Assembly (NCBI RefSeq): GCF_014695395.1
Contig: NZ_JACJOF010000007.1
Span: forward strand, 124,001-188,000
Reading direction: 5' to 3'
DNA from: Nodosilinea sp. FACHB-131
GTDB lineage: Bacteria > Cyanobacteriota > Cyanobacteriia > Phormidesmidales > Phormidesmidaceae
DNA length: 64,000 nt
Shown here piece after piece: positions 8,080 to 17,790 of the stretch. The translations under genes and the position numbers were made by a program. The notes beneath the pieces were generated by a model, which saw only the letters and a program-made list of their open reading frames with translations, did no database searches and was not told the origin of the DNA. Within the stretch, counting starts at the first letter, position 1, and each line of letters starts with the position of its first letter.

Positions 8080-9039
8080 ATGGTGAAATTTGCTTATCAC
8101 TCCTCCCATGAGCAGTTTGCCCCCAGCGCGCTGCTGGGCTGGGCACAGCAGGCCGAACAGGCTGGCTTTACCGCCGTCACCTCCTCCGACCACTTTCATC
8201 CCTGGAGCGAGCGCCAGGGAGAATGCGGCTTTGCTTGGTCTTGGCTAGGGGCCGCCATGCAAGCAACCTCACTGCCCTTTGGCGTCGTCTGTGCCCCCGG
8301 TCAGCGCTACCACCCCGCTATCATTGCCCAGGCCGCAGCCACCCTAGGGGAGATGTTTCACGATCGCTTTTGGGTTGCCCTGGGCAGCGGCCAGGCGATG
8401 AACGAAGCTATCACCGGCCAGCCTTGGCCCATCAAAGCCGAGCGCAATGCGCGGCTCAAAGAATGCGTAGACGTGATCCGCGCTCTTTGGGCTGGCGAAA
8501 CCGTTACCCACCACGGTCTAGTGCAGGTAGAAGAGGCCAAGCTCTACTCTCGCCCCGCCAATCCACCCCGCATTATGGGGGCGGCCATTACCCCTAAAAC
8601 TGCCGAGTGGGTAGGGAGTTGGGCCGACGGCTTGATTACCATTTCCCACCCCCACGACAAACTGCGGGAGGTGGTCGAGGCCTTTCGGCGCGGCGGCGGT
8701 GAGCACAAACCTATGTACTTAAAGGTGCAGCTCTCCTACGCCCCAGATCAAGAAACCGCTTTGCTAGGAGCCCACGACCAGTGGCGCACCAATATTTTTG
8801 AGAGCCAAGTATTATCTGATTTTAGGGTGCCTAGCCAGTTTGATGCTGCTGCCACCTTTGTCAAACCAGACGACATGTACCAGTATGTGCGCGTCTCGGC
8901 TGACCCCCAGCAGCATATCGAGTGGTTGCAAAAGGATATGGAGCTGGGCTTTGAGACCATTTCTTTGCACAACGTCAATCGAGAGCAGCAGCAGTTTATT
9001 GAGGTCTTTGGCGAAAAGGTATTGCCGTTTCTGAAATAG
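8080..9039 (+). CDS. LLM-class flavin-dependent oxidoreductase, non-F420 type
   Basis: A 319-residue luciferase-like TIM-barrel protein. Motifs include FAYHSSHEQF at the N-terminus, TSSDHFHPW, VALGSGQAMNE and KAERNARLKECVDVIRALW. It most resembles the family described as probable non-F420 flavinoid oxidoreductases (TIGR03885), which use FMN in organisms lacking F420. The substrate is unknown. It precedes the trehalose synthase-like gene by 153 nt on the same strand, with a hairpin between them, so cotranscription is uncertain. Confidence 0.8.
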   Translation: MVKFAYHSSHEQFAPSALLGWAQQAEQAGFTAVTSSDHFHPWSERQGECGFAWSWLGAAMQATSLPFGVVCAPGQRYHPAIIAQAAATLGEMFHDRFWVALGSGQAMNEAITGQPWPIKAERNARLKECVDVIRALWAGETVTHHGLVQVEEAKLYSRPANPPRIMGAAITPKTAEWVGSWADGLITISHPHDKLREVVEAFRRGGGEHKPMYLKVQLSYAPDQETALLGAHDQWRTNIFESQVLSDFRVPSQFDAAATFVKPDDMYQYVRVSADPQQHIEWLQKDMELGFETISLHNVNREQQQFIEVFGEKVLPFLK

Positions 9040-9046
9040 TTAAAAT

Positions 9047-9063
9047 GGTGGGCGGTGCCCACC
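9047..9063. terminator. short hairpin after the flavin oxidoreductase gene
   Basis: Perfect 7-bp stem GGTGGGC/GCCCACC with GGT loop, 8 nt after the stop codon. There is no T-run. It resembles a common short cyanobacterial intergenic repeat of this sequence and may attenuate transcription into the next gene. Confidence 0.4.
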
Positions 9064-9192
9064 CTACAGCAGTTGCAGTCGCCAAATTCAAGCTGGCACC
9101 CCTTTCCCCAGAAATCCTCTAGGCCTGTCAGGAATTTTTATTTTCTCTTCTATTTTCGCTCTTTCCTTATACGCTGATTCGCTGGGTTTTTC

Positions 9193-10839
9193 ATGTTAGA
9201 TCTTTGGTACAAAAATGCGGTTCTCTACTGTCTTGATGTAGAAACCTACATGGATAGCAACGGCGATGGGATAGGCGATTTTGTGGGGCTAACCCAGCGT
9301 CTAGACTATATCGCTGGCCTCGGAATTACCTGCGTTTGGCTGATGCCCTTTTACCCATCGCCCAACAAAGACAACGGCTACGACGTGATGGACTATTACA
9401 CCGTCGATGCTCGACTAGGTACGTTGGGCGATTTTGTTGAATTCACCCGCCAAGCCCGCGAGCGAGGCATTCGCATCCTGATCGATTTGGTGGTCAACCA
9501 TACCTCTGATCAGCATCCCTGGTTTCAATCGGCGATTAAAGACAAAAACTCGAAATATTTAGACTACTACTTTTGGTCCAAGAAAAAGCCCGAAGATATT
9601 GATGAAGGCATTGTTTTTCCGGGTTTGCAGAAGTCAACCTGGACCTACCAGCCTGAGGTGGGCGCCTACTACGCCCATAGATTTTATAGTCACCAGGCAG
9701 ACCTGAACATAACCAACCCTGAAGTCAGGGACGAAATCAAAAAGACAATGGGCTTTTGGCTGGAATTAGGGGTGTCTGGGTTCCGCATTGATGCTGCCCC
9801 TTTCTTGATTGAGCTAACGCAGGCCGACAACGTATTTGAACAGGTCGAAGATCCCTTTATCTATATCAACGAACTGCGCGAGTTCCTATCGTGGCGCCGG
9901 GGAGATGCCATTTTGCTGGCCGAGGCCAACGAGTCTCTAGAAGAATTGCCTAAATACTTTGGCAATGGCGATCGCATGCAGATGTTGTTTAACTTCTGGG
10001 GCAACCAATATCTGATATTAGCTCTCGCTCGCCAATCAGCCGCGCCCCTGGCCCAGGCGTTTAAGGAGTTGCCCCCGTCACCGCCGGTTGGGCAGTGGGC
10101 CAACTTTGTGCGCAACCACGACGAACTGAGTTTAGATAAACTCTCCCCCGACGAGCAGGACGAAATTGCGGCGGCCTTTGCCCCCGATCGCGAGACCATG
10201 TGGATCTTCGATCGCGGCATTCGCCGCCGGTTTGCGCCGCTGCTCGACGGCAATCTGCAACGGCTCAAGCTCACCTACAGTCTGCTCTTCACCCTGCCCG
10301 GCACGCCCGTGGTCAACTACGGCGAAGAACTGGGCATGGGCGACGACCTATCGCTAGACGAACGCAATCCTGCCCGCACCCCCATGCAGTGGTCAAAGGC
10401 TTCGAATGGCGGGTTTTCTACAGCGCCCGCTGACCAGGTGGTGTTGCCGGTGGTTTCTACTGGCGACTACAGTTACAAGCAGCTAAACGTCAATACCCAG
10501 CAGCGCACCCCTAACTCGCTGCTGAACTGGATGGAGCGGGCGATTCGCCTACGCAAAGAATGCCCGGAGTTTGGCTGGGGCCAATCGCAACTGTTAGACA
10601 CTGGCCACGACAGCGTTTTTGCCCACCGCTGCGAGTGGCAGGGCAAGGCGGTGATCGCGGTGCACAATTTCAGCCAATCTGACTGCAAGGCGACACTCAT
10701 GCTGAAGGATGACGTGGGCAAATGCCTGATCGATCTATTTGAAGACCAGCCAGAGGATGTGATCTCAGATGCTGCTTACGACATTCACCTGCCTGGGTAT
10801 GGCTACCGCTGGTTTCATGTGGGGCACCCGACTGATTAA
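9193..10839 (+). CDS. GH13 alpha-amylase family enzyme, trehalose synthase-like
   Basis: A 548-residue glycoside hydrolase family 13 protein. It opens WYKNAVLYCLDVETYMDSNG, then GIGDFVGLTQRLDYIAGLG and DLVVNHTSDQHPWF. The catalytic triad is visible: nucleophile Asp200 (GFRIDAAPF), acid/base Glu244 (LLAEANE) and Asp310 (FVRNHDE). The layout fits maltose alpha-D-glucosyltransferase (trehalose synthase), which interconverts maltose and trehalose; other GH13_16-like activities remain possible. There is no fused maltokinase domain. The role would be compatible-solute or glycogen-derived sugar metabolism. Confidence 0.82.
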   Translation: MLDLWYKNAVLYCLDVETYMDSNGDGIGDFVGLTQRLDYIAGLGITCVWLMPFYPSPNKDNGYDVMDYYTVDARLGTLGDFVEFTRQARERGIRILIDLVVNHTSDQHPWFQSAIKDKNSKYLDYYFWSKKKPEDIDEGIVFPGLQKSTWTYQPEVGAYYAHRFYSHQADLNITNPEVRDEIKKTMGFWLELGVSGFRIDAAPFLIELTQADNVFEQVEDPFIYINELREFLSWRRGDAILLAEANESLEELPKYFGNGDRMQMLFNFWGNQYLILALARQSAAPLAQAFKELPPSPPVGQWANFVRNHDELSLDKLSPDEQDEIAAAFAPDRETMWIFDRGIRRRFAPLLDGNLQRLKLTYSLLFTLPGTPVVNYGEELGMGDDLSLDERNPARTPMQWSKASNGGFSTAPADQVVLPVVSTGDYSYKQLNVNTQQRTPNSLLNWMERAIRLRKECPEFGWGQSQLLDTGHDSVFAHRCEWQGKAVIAVHNFSQSDCKATLMLKDDVGKCLIDLFEDQPEDVISDAAYDIHLPGYGYRWFHVGHPTD

Positions 10840-10884
10840 ACAGCGCGTTTGAAGGCTGGGCTAGGGATCGTTCAGCCTGTAGCG

Positions 10885-10912
10885 CCCTACCCGATCGCCC
10901 CTACCCGATCGC
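10885..10912. repeat. tandem 14-bp duplication containing GATCGC
   Basis: CCCTACCCGATCGC occurs twice head to tail in the short gap between convergent genes. It probably arose by slippage around a partial HIP1 sequence; no function is evident. Confidence 0.6.
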
Positions 10913-10926
10913 ACGAATCCGAGAAA

Positions 10927-13900
10927 CTACAACTGCACCAGCTGGGCGACGGCCCGCGCGATCGCATCGGGCTCGATGGGCTTAGACAAGTGCTGTTGGA
11001 AGCCGCTATCTAGCGCTTTTTGGGAGTCTTCTTCGCGCACGTAGGCGGTGAGGGCGATCGCCGGTACCTGCCCCCCTTGTTCGGGCGGCAGGGCGCGAAT
11101 TTTCCGCAGCAGCTCATAGCCATCCATGCCGGGCATGCCAATGTCGCTGACCAAGACATGGGGTTGAAAACTGGCCAGGGTGTCGAGCACCTCGGCGGCA
11201 GACTCGAGACCTATCACCTCTGCCCCATACTCGCCTAGCAGTAAGGTCAGCAAGGCTAGGCCATCGGGGTTGTCATCTACAGCGAGCACGCGTATGCCGG
11301 TCAGATCGATCTGACTCGGCAAAACGGGCATGGCTCGTTGGCTGGGGCGGTGACTGAGCAGCGGCAAGCTCACGGTAAACGTGGCCCCTTTGCCCTCGCC
11401 GGGGCTGTCGGCGCTGATGGTGCCGCCGTGGGCCTCTGCTAGGTAGCGCACGATCGCCAGACCCAAGCCCAGGCCACCAAATTGACGGGTAATCGAGGCG
11501 TCTGCCTGGCGAAAGGATTCAAAAATATGGGGCAAAAATTCCGGCCGAATCCCCTGGCCGGTGTCGGTAACCTTGAGCTGGGCCCAGCGGTCTACCCGGG
11601 CTAGCTGAATCGTAATCTGGCCCTGTTCGGGGGTAAATTTAATGGCGTTAGTTAGCAGGTTCCAGACAATCTGCTGAATGCGCGCTCCATCGCCCTGAAT
11701 TGGCCCAATGTCGGGCAGATCGGTCTGAATGCGAATGGCTTTAGCATCCGCTGCGGCCTGAACGGTTTCGATCGCCGCCTCAATCACAAACACCGGATCA
11801 ACTGAGGCGGGTTCGATCTTGAGCTTGCCGCGCAAAATCTTGGCGATGTCTAAGAGGTCGTCGATCAGCTGGGTCTGCAACTTGGCATTGCGCTCGATCG
11901 TTTCGAGGGCGCGGGCGGTTTTCTCGACATTGAGTTTTTTGGTTTGCAGCAGTTTGGCCCAGCCCAAAATCGGGTTGAGGGGCGACCTCAGCTCGTGGGA
12001 CAAAATCGCCAAAAACTCATCTTTAATGCGGTTGGCCCGCTCGGCGGCCTCACGGGCGGCCTGCTCTTGGCTCAGCAGCTGTTCGCGGGCGGCTTCGGCC
12101 TGTTTTTTCTGGGTAATTTCGAGAATAGTGCCGGTAAAGCGCAGGGGGTTGCCGTCGCCATCAAAATAGGTCTGCCCCTTAGCCCGCACCCAGCGTTCGA
12201 CTCGATCTTCTAGGCCGATCACCCGGTATTCCACGTCGTAGTTGCCGCCACTCTTCTGGGTGAGTGATTCGGCTATAACCTGTTTCAGTCGATCGCGATC
12301 GTCGGGATGCAGCCCTTCGTAGAACCGCTCAGGGCTGCTGTCGGCCTCAGGGGGCAGGCCAAATATGGCTTTGCAACCTGCGTCCCAGACCAGTTGGTTG
12401 GTGATTAAGTTCCAGTCCCAAATGCCCATGTTGGCCGACTCGATCGCCATGCGCAGACAGTCTTCGCTTTCTTGCAGGGCAATTGTGGCCTGCTGACGTT
12501 CGATGGCAATCTGGATTCTTTCACTGATGTCAACGGCGGCGCAGGTGACGCCAACAATAGTGTTTTGGTCATCGTAAATCGGGTCGATGGTCAGGTCGTA
12601 GTAGGAGGTTTGCCCGTTGGCAGTCACCTCAACCTCCTCGCGCAGGCCGACCCCAGTAACGATTACCTGGCGCTTGAGGTAAGTGAGCCGAGCTGCGGTC
12701 TCGGGTGAGGCCAAATCTTCGTCGCGCTGGCCAATCACCTGGTCTTTAGCCAGGTCGTGGGTGGGGTTATAAATCCAGGTGTAGCGCAGGTCAAGGTCGT
12801 GGTTAAACAGGCTAATCGGCGCACTCTTGAGGGCAACATTCAGCCGTTCGGTGGTCTGTTGCAGGGTCAGTTGGGCCTGTTTGCGATCGGTGATGTCAAT
12901 ATCGATGCCCGTCATGGTGAGTGGAATGCCCGTATCGCTATAGAAAACCCGTCCCAAACTCAAGATCCAGCACACCGTACCATCGGGCCTGATCACCCGC
13001 AGCTCGATGTTGTACTCGGCTTGCTTGTAGACCGCATCGTGCAGCGCGCGCTCAACCCGAGGTAGATCGTCGGGATGAACCATGGCCATGACAGTTTCGT
13101 AGGAGTCGTCGCGATCGGGATCGAGGCCAAACAGGCGTTTTACGTTGTCAGAAAACTGCACCACATCAAGCTGAATATCCCAGTCCCAGCTGCCCATGCG
13201 GGCTGCCGCCAACGCTAGATTCAGGTGTTCCTGGTGGCGTTGGAGAGCAATTTCTGTCTGTTTCAACTCAGTGATGTCTCGCCAGGCGATAATGCCGCCA
13301 GTGATCGTGCCCTCCTGGTTGTAAATTGGGCCAGCGTTGCACAACAGCACCAGTCTTTGCCCAGCTGCGGTTTGCAGCAGCCATTCCTCATTGGTGACGA
13401 CCTCACCCTGTTGAACCGCGCGGGTGAGGGGCAAAGCTTCGGGGGTGGCGAGGCTGCCATCGGCAGCAAAAATCTTCCAGGCTTGCGGATGATCGGTGGC
13501 AGGCAGGTCCTCAAGTTCCTCGGGGGGGCGCCCGGTTAGCTCTTGCCCGTAGCGGCTGACCTGGCGAATACGCACGTCGGGCGCATCGGCAATGGTGATG
13601 CCTTCGGGAATATAGGCCATCAAGGCATCGAGGGTGCGCTGACTGGCTTCGGCCTCCTGAATTTTTTGCTCCAGGGCAATTTCGATGCGTTTGCGATCGC
13701 TGATGTCGGCCAGCGCACCGGGAAAGATCACGGCATTGCCCTCGCTGTCGTATTCGGCCTGCCCGCGCGCAATGACCCAGCGCTCCTCACCCTGGGGATT
13801 GCAGATGCGAAACTCGGCGGTGCAGCTGTCTCTAGTGGCGATCGCCTGGTCAATAGCTGCCGCCACCCGCGCCCGGTCGTCGGGGTGAATGATGTTGATA

Positions 13901-15309
13901 AATTTCTCCAGGCGGACCCCGGCGGCGACTTTTTCGGGGTCAAGGCCAAACAGCTGGGCAAAACTGCGGTTGGCCACCACCCGATTTTTGCGAATACTCC
14001 AGCACCAGGTGTAGACCGATCCGGCAGAGAGAGCCGCTTCAAGCTGAATTAGGGCCTTTCGCAGCTTCAGTTCGGCCCGGTTGCGATCGCGCAGAGCCGC
14101 CTGCTGCTGGCTGATGTCGACCGTGGAACCCACCACGCGAGTCACCTGCCCCTGTTCGTCGCGCACCAGGCAGCCCCGTTCCCAAACATCGACCCAGCGA
14201 CCATCCTCGTGGCGAATCCGATAGTCTGACTCGTAGCGCTGGCTAGAGCTGGCGAAGAGCTCCTCCATGCGGTGGCGCAGTCGCGCCCGATCGTCGGGAT
14301 GAATGCGATCCTCCCACCACCGCGATGTGGGTGGGGCCTCGGTAGCGGACACCCCAATTAAATCAAACAGTTGCTCAGAGCGGTAAACGCGATCGTCCCC
14401 GTCCAGGCTCACCTTACTGACGTCAAACACCAGCCCGTTCACCGCCTGCACAATCAGCTGAAAGCGCTCTTCTAAGTGCTTTTGGGCATCAATGTCGACC
14501 AGGGTACCCACCCAGCCGGTGACCTGTCCGTCAGGGTCACGCATCGGCACGCCCCGATTCATAAACCAGCGGTAAACGCCATCGTAGCGGCGCAGGCGGT
14601 GCTCGAGGGCAAAGGGCTTACCGGCGGCGATTGCTTCGCTCCATGTGTCCAGGGTGAGGTCATGCTCGTGGGGGTGCATGCAGCTGGCCCCAGCCCACCC
14701 CATCGACTCGGCTGCGCTGAGGCCGGTGTACTCATACCAGCGCTGATTCCAATGGGTGATCGCTCCGGTGCGATCGGCTGTCCACACAATTTGCGGCAGG
14801 GCTGCGGCCAGCTCTGGGTAGGGCAGTTGGGGGGTAGCAACTGCGGCTTCGAGCGCGGTGGTGATGGGCCGATCGGTTAAGCCTGCCGGGACGATTTGCG
14901 CAGCATTCGGGAGCTGACTTGGAACGAACGCTCCTTCGGGAATCGCCGCTCGCAGTGCTAAACCTAGCGCCTCTGGGGTGAGCTGATCTCTCACCAAATA
15001 GTCAGCGACTCCAGCTTTGAGGGTTGCCACCGCCGTCTTAATGTCGTTCTCGCCTACAACGACTATGGGGGCAGCTTTTCCCCACGATTGTTGCAGCTGC
15101 TTGAGCTGGTCGACGCCGTCCCCATCCAAAGGGTAAAGATCGAGCAAAATGCCATCAACCTGTAGGGGCTGGTCTTGGCTTACCTGTCCACCGGGGGCCT
15201 CAACCACCCGGTAGGAGATAGCCGCTTGGTGCTGCAACATCTGCCGCAAGCGATCGGCCTGCCCAGGCGAGCTACTGACCAATAAAACTGTCCGCTCTGG
15301 GGGTGTCAT
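10927..15309 (-). CDS. multi-PAS hybrid sensor histidine kinase with N- and C-terminal receiver domains
   Basis: About 1460 residues from the ATG at 15309; a TTG at 15441 would add 44 residues. The N-terminal receiver-like domain (about 8-125) keeps a candidate phospho-Asp (ILLDLYP) but lacks the acidic pair (LLVSSSPGQ) and the invariant Lys (YLVRDQLT), so it looks degenerate. About seven PAS/PAC units follow, then HisKA with the phospho-His in AILSHELRSPLNP. The HATPase has NLLTNAIKFTPEQG and LGLGLAIVRYL. The C-terminal receiver is intact (VLAVDDNPDG, VSDIGMPGMDG, LSKPIEP). It is predicted to be soluble. No ribosome site is evident. The signal is unknown. Confidence 0.9.
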   Translation of the reverse strand: MTPPERTVLLVSSSPGQADRLRQMLQHQAAISYRVVEAPGGQVSQDQPLQVDGILLDLYPLDGDGVDQLKQLQQSWGKAAPIVVVGENDIKTAVATLKAGVADYLVRDQLTPEALGLALRAAIPEGAFVPSQLPNAAQIVPAGLTDRPITTALEAAVATPQLPYPELAAALPQIVWTADRTGAITHWNQRWYEYTGLSAAESMGWAGASCMHPHEHDLTLDTWSEAIAAGKPFALEHRLRRYDGVYRWFMNRGVPMRDPDGQVTGWVGTLVDIDAQKHLEERFQLIVQAVNGLVFDVSKVSLDGDDRVYRSEQLFDLIGVSATEAPPTSRWWEDRIHPDDRARLRHRMEELFASSSQRYESDYRIRHEDGRWVDVWERGCLVRDEQGQVTRVVGSTVDISQQQAALRDRNRAELKLRKALIQLEAALSAGSVYTWCWSIRKNRVVANRSFAQLFGLDPEKVAAGVRLEKFINIIHPDDRARVAAAIDQAIATRDSCTAEFRICNPQGEERWVIARGQAEYDSEGNAVIFPGALADISDRKRIEIALEQKIQEAEASQRTLDALMAYIPEGITIADAPDVRIRQVSRYGQELTGRPPEELEDLPATDHPQAWKIFAADGSLATPEALPLTRAVQQGEVVTNEEWLLQTAAGQRLVLLCNAGPIYNQEGTITGGIIAWRDITELKQTEIALQRHQEHLNLALAAARMGSWDWDIQLDVVQFSDNVKRLFGLDPDRDDSYETVMAMVHPDDLPRVERALHDAVYKQAEYNIELRVIRPDGTVCWILSLGRVFYSDTGIPLTMTGIDIDITDRKQAQLTLQQTTERLNVALKSAPISLFNHDLDLRYTWIYNPTHDLAKDQVIGQRDEDLASPETAARLTYLKRQVIVTGVGLREEVEVTANGQTSYYDLTIDPIYDDQNTIVGVTCAAVDISERIQIAIERQQATIALQESEDCLRMAIESANMGIWDWNLITNQLVWDAGCKAIFGLPPEADSSPERFYEGLHPDDRDRLKQVIAESLTQKSGGNYDVEYRVIGLEDRVERWVRAKGQTYFDGDGNPLRFTGTILEITQKKQAEAAREQLLSQEQAAREAAERANRIKDEFLAILSHELRSPLNPILGWAKLLQTKKLNVEKTARALETIERNAKLQTQLIDDLLDIAKILRGKLKIEPASVDPVFVIEAAIETVQAAADAKAIRIQTDLPDIGPIQGDGARIQQIVWNLLTNAIKFTPEQGQITIQLARVDRWAQLKVTDTGQGIRPEFLPHIFESFRQADASITRQFGGLGLGLAIVRYLAEAHGGTISADSPGEGKGATFTVSLPLLSHRPSQRAMPVLPSQIDLTGIRVLAVDDNPDGLALLTLLLGEYGAEVIGLESAAEVLDTLASFQPHVLVSDIGMPGMDGYELLRKIRALPPEQGGQVPAIALTAYVREEDSQKALDSGFQQHLSKPIEPDAIARAVAQLVQL

Positions 15310-15589
15310 GGCAAGACTGATGGTGCAAACCTTGAATTGGCCCCGCTGCAACGGGCGATCGTCTATACAACCGCTGACTATTGGGCGAAGCACAGCTCTA
15401 ATAAAGCTGTAAACCTCGAAAGCAGGGCGAATGAGTGCCAATTGTTGAAAAAATTTTATATTGTCTACTCTGACAACAGGAATATGTCTAAGGGAAGAAC
15501 TACTTAGGGCAGTGCTACGACAGCTCTACTGGACCCAGCTATAGGCCACGCCCAGCGGCGGTAGGCCGCAGGCTAGCTCGTTTGCCGCC

Positions 15590-16174
15590 TCAATTGCCTG
15601 TAGGGGCGATTTCGTTAGTGGCAATCTCCCCACCCGAAATCGCGATCACGAGTACGTCGTCATACTGCACCCCCGACCACACTAGGCTGTTGGGTAGCAA
15701 TGAGCTCAACTCGATTGCTTTACACTCGCTGACGCTAGAGTGCACCTGGTAGCCTAGGCTCTCAAGCCAATCCCTTAAGGTCTGTATCAACGATGGATCG
15801 TTTAAGGTTGATTGGCTTTGCCAAATTGTTGCGTATTTTGCCTTTCCAGTTTGGTCTTTGGCAAAGGAAGGGTTGGTCTCTAGGCCGCAATAATGGCGCA
15901 TCACGGCGCCACGAATACGTTTCTTGCTGACTTTTTCGCCTAGGGCGATCGACAGCTTTTTCCAAAGCTTATAGCCTACGGATTTCTCAACATACTCAGG
16001 GTTGAGGGGATGAATCTCCTCATAGGTTTTTCCTTCCCAAGAGCCGAGAAATATGCGGCTTTCTAAATCGTTGAGGCGTCGTCCTTCAGCGTTGTAAAGA
16101 GCATCGTCGACGAATAGGAGTGCAGCTTGAGGTGTAATTTCTTCTAGATCGAGTGCTTTTGATTTACTTGGCAT
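15590..16174 (-). CDS. stand-alone VMAP-type N-terminal HTH domain protein
   Basis: A 194-residue protein. Residues 15-95 (ALLFVDDALYNAEGRRLNDL, then GSWEGKTYEEI, VGYKLWKKLSIALGEKVSKK) match the N-terminal domain usually fused to NB-ARC/WD40 or NACHT proteins in cyanobacteria (vWA-MoxR-associated protein N-terminal HTH). Here no ATPase or repeat domain follows. Instead there are about 95 residues of unrecognised alpha/beta sequence ending EIAPTGN. It could be an adaptor that docks on a larger conflict or signalling complex (inference). It lies 148 nt beyond the long-frame start of the hybrid kinase. A CRP-type site sits about 110 nt upstream. Confidence 0.65.
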   Translation of the reverse strand: MPSKSKALDLEEITPQAALLFVDDALYNAEGRRLNDLESRIFLGSWEGKTYEEIHPLNPEYVEKSVGYKLWKKLSIALGEKVSKKRIRGAVMRHYCGLETNPSFAKDQTGKAKYATIWQSQSTLNDPSLIQTLRDWLESLGYQVHSSVSECKAIELSSLLPNSLVWSGVQYDDVLVIAISGGEIATNEIAPTGN

Positions 16175-16627
16175 TACGAATACCCCTTGGACTGCATGAA
16201 AAGGAATTTGCTCCTTTTTGGCTGGTAGAAAAGCGGTCAGAGCTAGATTTACGCATTATCTTAGGTCTGACAAGCAGGGCCAAAGCTGATCTAGATCACA
16301 ACCAAGGGTGATAATACGGGTTTATAACATCATAAAAATCACACTCAGGCTCTATGTATTTGGCTAAGCTTTATCCAGCTTTGAAAAAGCCCTCAGCCTG
16401 CTGCTGGGAAATTAGGGGAAACTCTGAGTTTTTAAGAGGTCTGTGGCAAATATTCGTTTTTTGTGGAAGCCTTTGAGGCGAATCTATTGCTGAAAATCCC
16501 CGCTTTGCTAATGAGCTTTTATGGTTGATAAAATTGCTCAAATCAGGAACATTATGGTTATGTTCTCTCCCCCTTAGGGTGCTAATTTGACTCGGTTAAC
16601 TATGCATTGAACGAATGGAGGGAAACC
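16175..16627. other. intergenic region with the CRP-like site
   Basis: About 450 nt between divergent genes, A+T-richer than its surroundings. Apart from the CRP-like site, an AT-rich TAATAC stretch follows at about 16313 and GGAGGG lies at 16617-16622 just before the HD gene. No ORF is supported. Confidence 0.5.
16285..16300. promoter_or_regulatory. candidate CRP-family operator
   Basis: GCTGATCTAGATCACA matches the cAMP-receptor-protein consensus TGTGA-N6-TCACA, with a perfect right half and two mismatches in the left half. It lies in the intergenic region between the VMAP-domain gene (start 16174, minus) and the HD-domain gene (start 16628, plus). It could serve either. Cyanobacterial SyCRP1 sites have this form. 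Confidence 0.5.
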
Positions 16628-17548
16628 ATGTCACAAAATCTCTTTAAGTCTATAGAAGGCCGGCTTTGGGAGAGCTATAACACCATGTTTGGCTATACCG
16701 CGCTGAGCTATTGGCAGTCGTTCGCAACCCTAGCCCACGAGATTATCCCCTACCTGCAAGGCACTGATGCTCCCTACCACAACGCCGATCACACCCTGCA
16801 AGTGATGCTGGTGGGGCAAACGATTTTAGAAGGGCGCTATTTACAACACCATGACCTAACTCCCCAAGACTGGCTCAATGCTATGGTGGCCCTGCTGTGC
16901 CATGACATTGGCTATGTAAAAGGTATTTGCCCTGGCGACGATGGTGCTATCAACCAGTTTGTTACCGGGCAGGGAGACGACTGGGTAGCGCTGTCATCCC
17001 GCTCAACGGATGCCAGTTTGACCCCCTACCACGTGAGCCGAGGGCAGAGATTTGTCCGCCATCGTCTGGCAGTACAGCCCCTAGTCGATGTTGACGTTGT
17101 TGTAGATTGCATTGAGCACACCCGGTTTCCTGTACCACCTGAGTCTAAATATCAAACCACCAACGATTTGCCAGGGCTGTGCCGAGCCGCCGATCTGCTA
17201 GGACAACTGAGCGACTCAGACTACTTAAAGAAGCTCTCTTCTCTATTCTGCGAGTTTGCAGAAACGGGAACTAATGCTGCGCTGGGATATGAGTCTGTGG
17301 CCGATTTGCGGGCTAACTATCCCCACTTTTATTGGTACGTGGTGTATCCGTTTATTCAGGCGGCGCTGAGGTATTTAGCTGTGACGGTTCAGGGGCGCGA
17401 GGTCATTGCTCGCCTCTTTACCAACGTGTATCTGGTGGAGCTAGAGCAGTCGTTGTCTGAGACGGCCTCAGCGGGTTTCAAACAGCAGGCCGCCGCCCAA
17501 AAGGTTTTGCCCTTTTGCCTCACCGACAATCTCGGCTATAGCTTGTAG
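16628..17548 (+). CDS. HD-domain phosphohydrolase, cyclic-nucleotide PDE-like
   Basis: A 306-residue protein. The metal-binding motif is Y50-HNADH55-T with H92-D93 (LLCHDIGYVKG), followed by TDASLTPYHVSRGQRF and IEHTRFP. The HNxxH...HD order resembles class I 3',5'-cyclic nucleotide phosphodiesterases, but assignment of substrate is inference. The start is ATG 16628, with GGAGGG just upstream. A paralogue lies at 26021. The rhodopsin gene follows 242 nt downstream on the same strand, and a CRP-like site lies about 330 nt upstream. Confidence 0.8.
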   Translation: MSQNLFKSIEGRLWESYNTMFGYTALSYWQSFATLAHEIIPYLQGTDAPYHNADHTLQVMLVGQTILEGRYLQHHDLTPQDWLNAMVALLCHDIGYVKGICPGDDGAINQFVTGQGDDWVALSSRSTDASLTPYHVSRGQRFVRHRLAVQPLVDVDVVVDCIEHTRFPVPPESKYQTTNDLPGLCRAADLLGQLSDSDYLKKLSSLFCEFAETGTNAALGYESVADLRANYPHFYWYVVYPFIQAALRYLAVTVQGREVIARLFTNVYLVELEQSLSETASAGFKQQAAAQKVLPFCLTDNLGYSL

Positions 17549-17790
17549 TCCTAAGATTATTTTCCGTTCGCCTCCGCAATTGCCTAAGGCGAACCTGCGC
17601 TAGTGACATTAGCCCGGCAAGAAAACACGCATTTGTGCCGAATTTGAATGTAGCGCTTTGCTACCTGTTATCTACCTCAAACACATTACAACTATGCCTT
17701 GAGCAGAGCAAAATCTATCCATAGAACCATACCGCTCGGACGGTTGTTTTGAGACAGTATTAGCGACTTGATCGGGGCGATCGCAACTAC

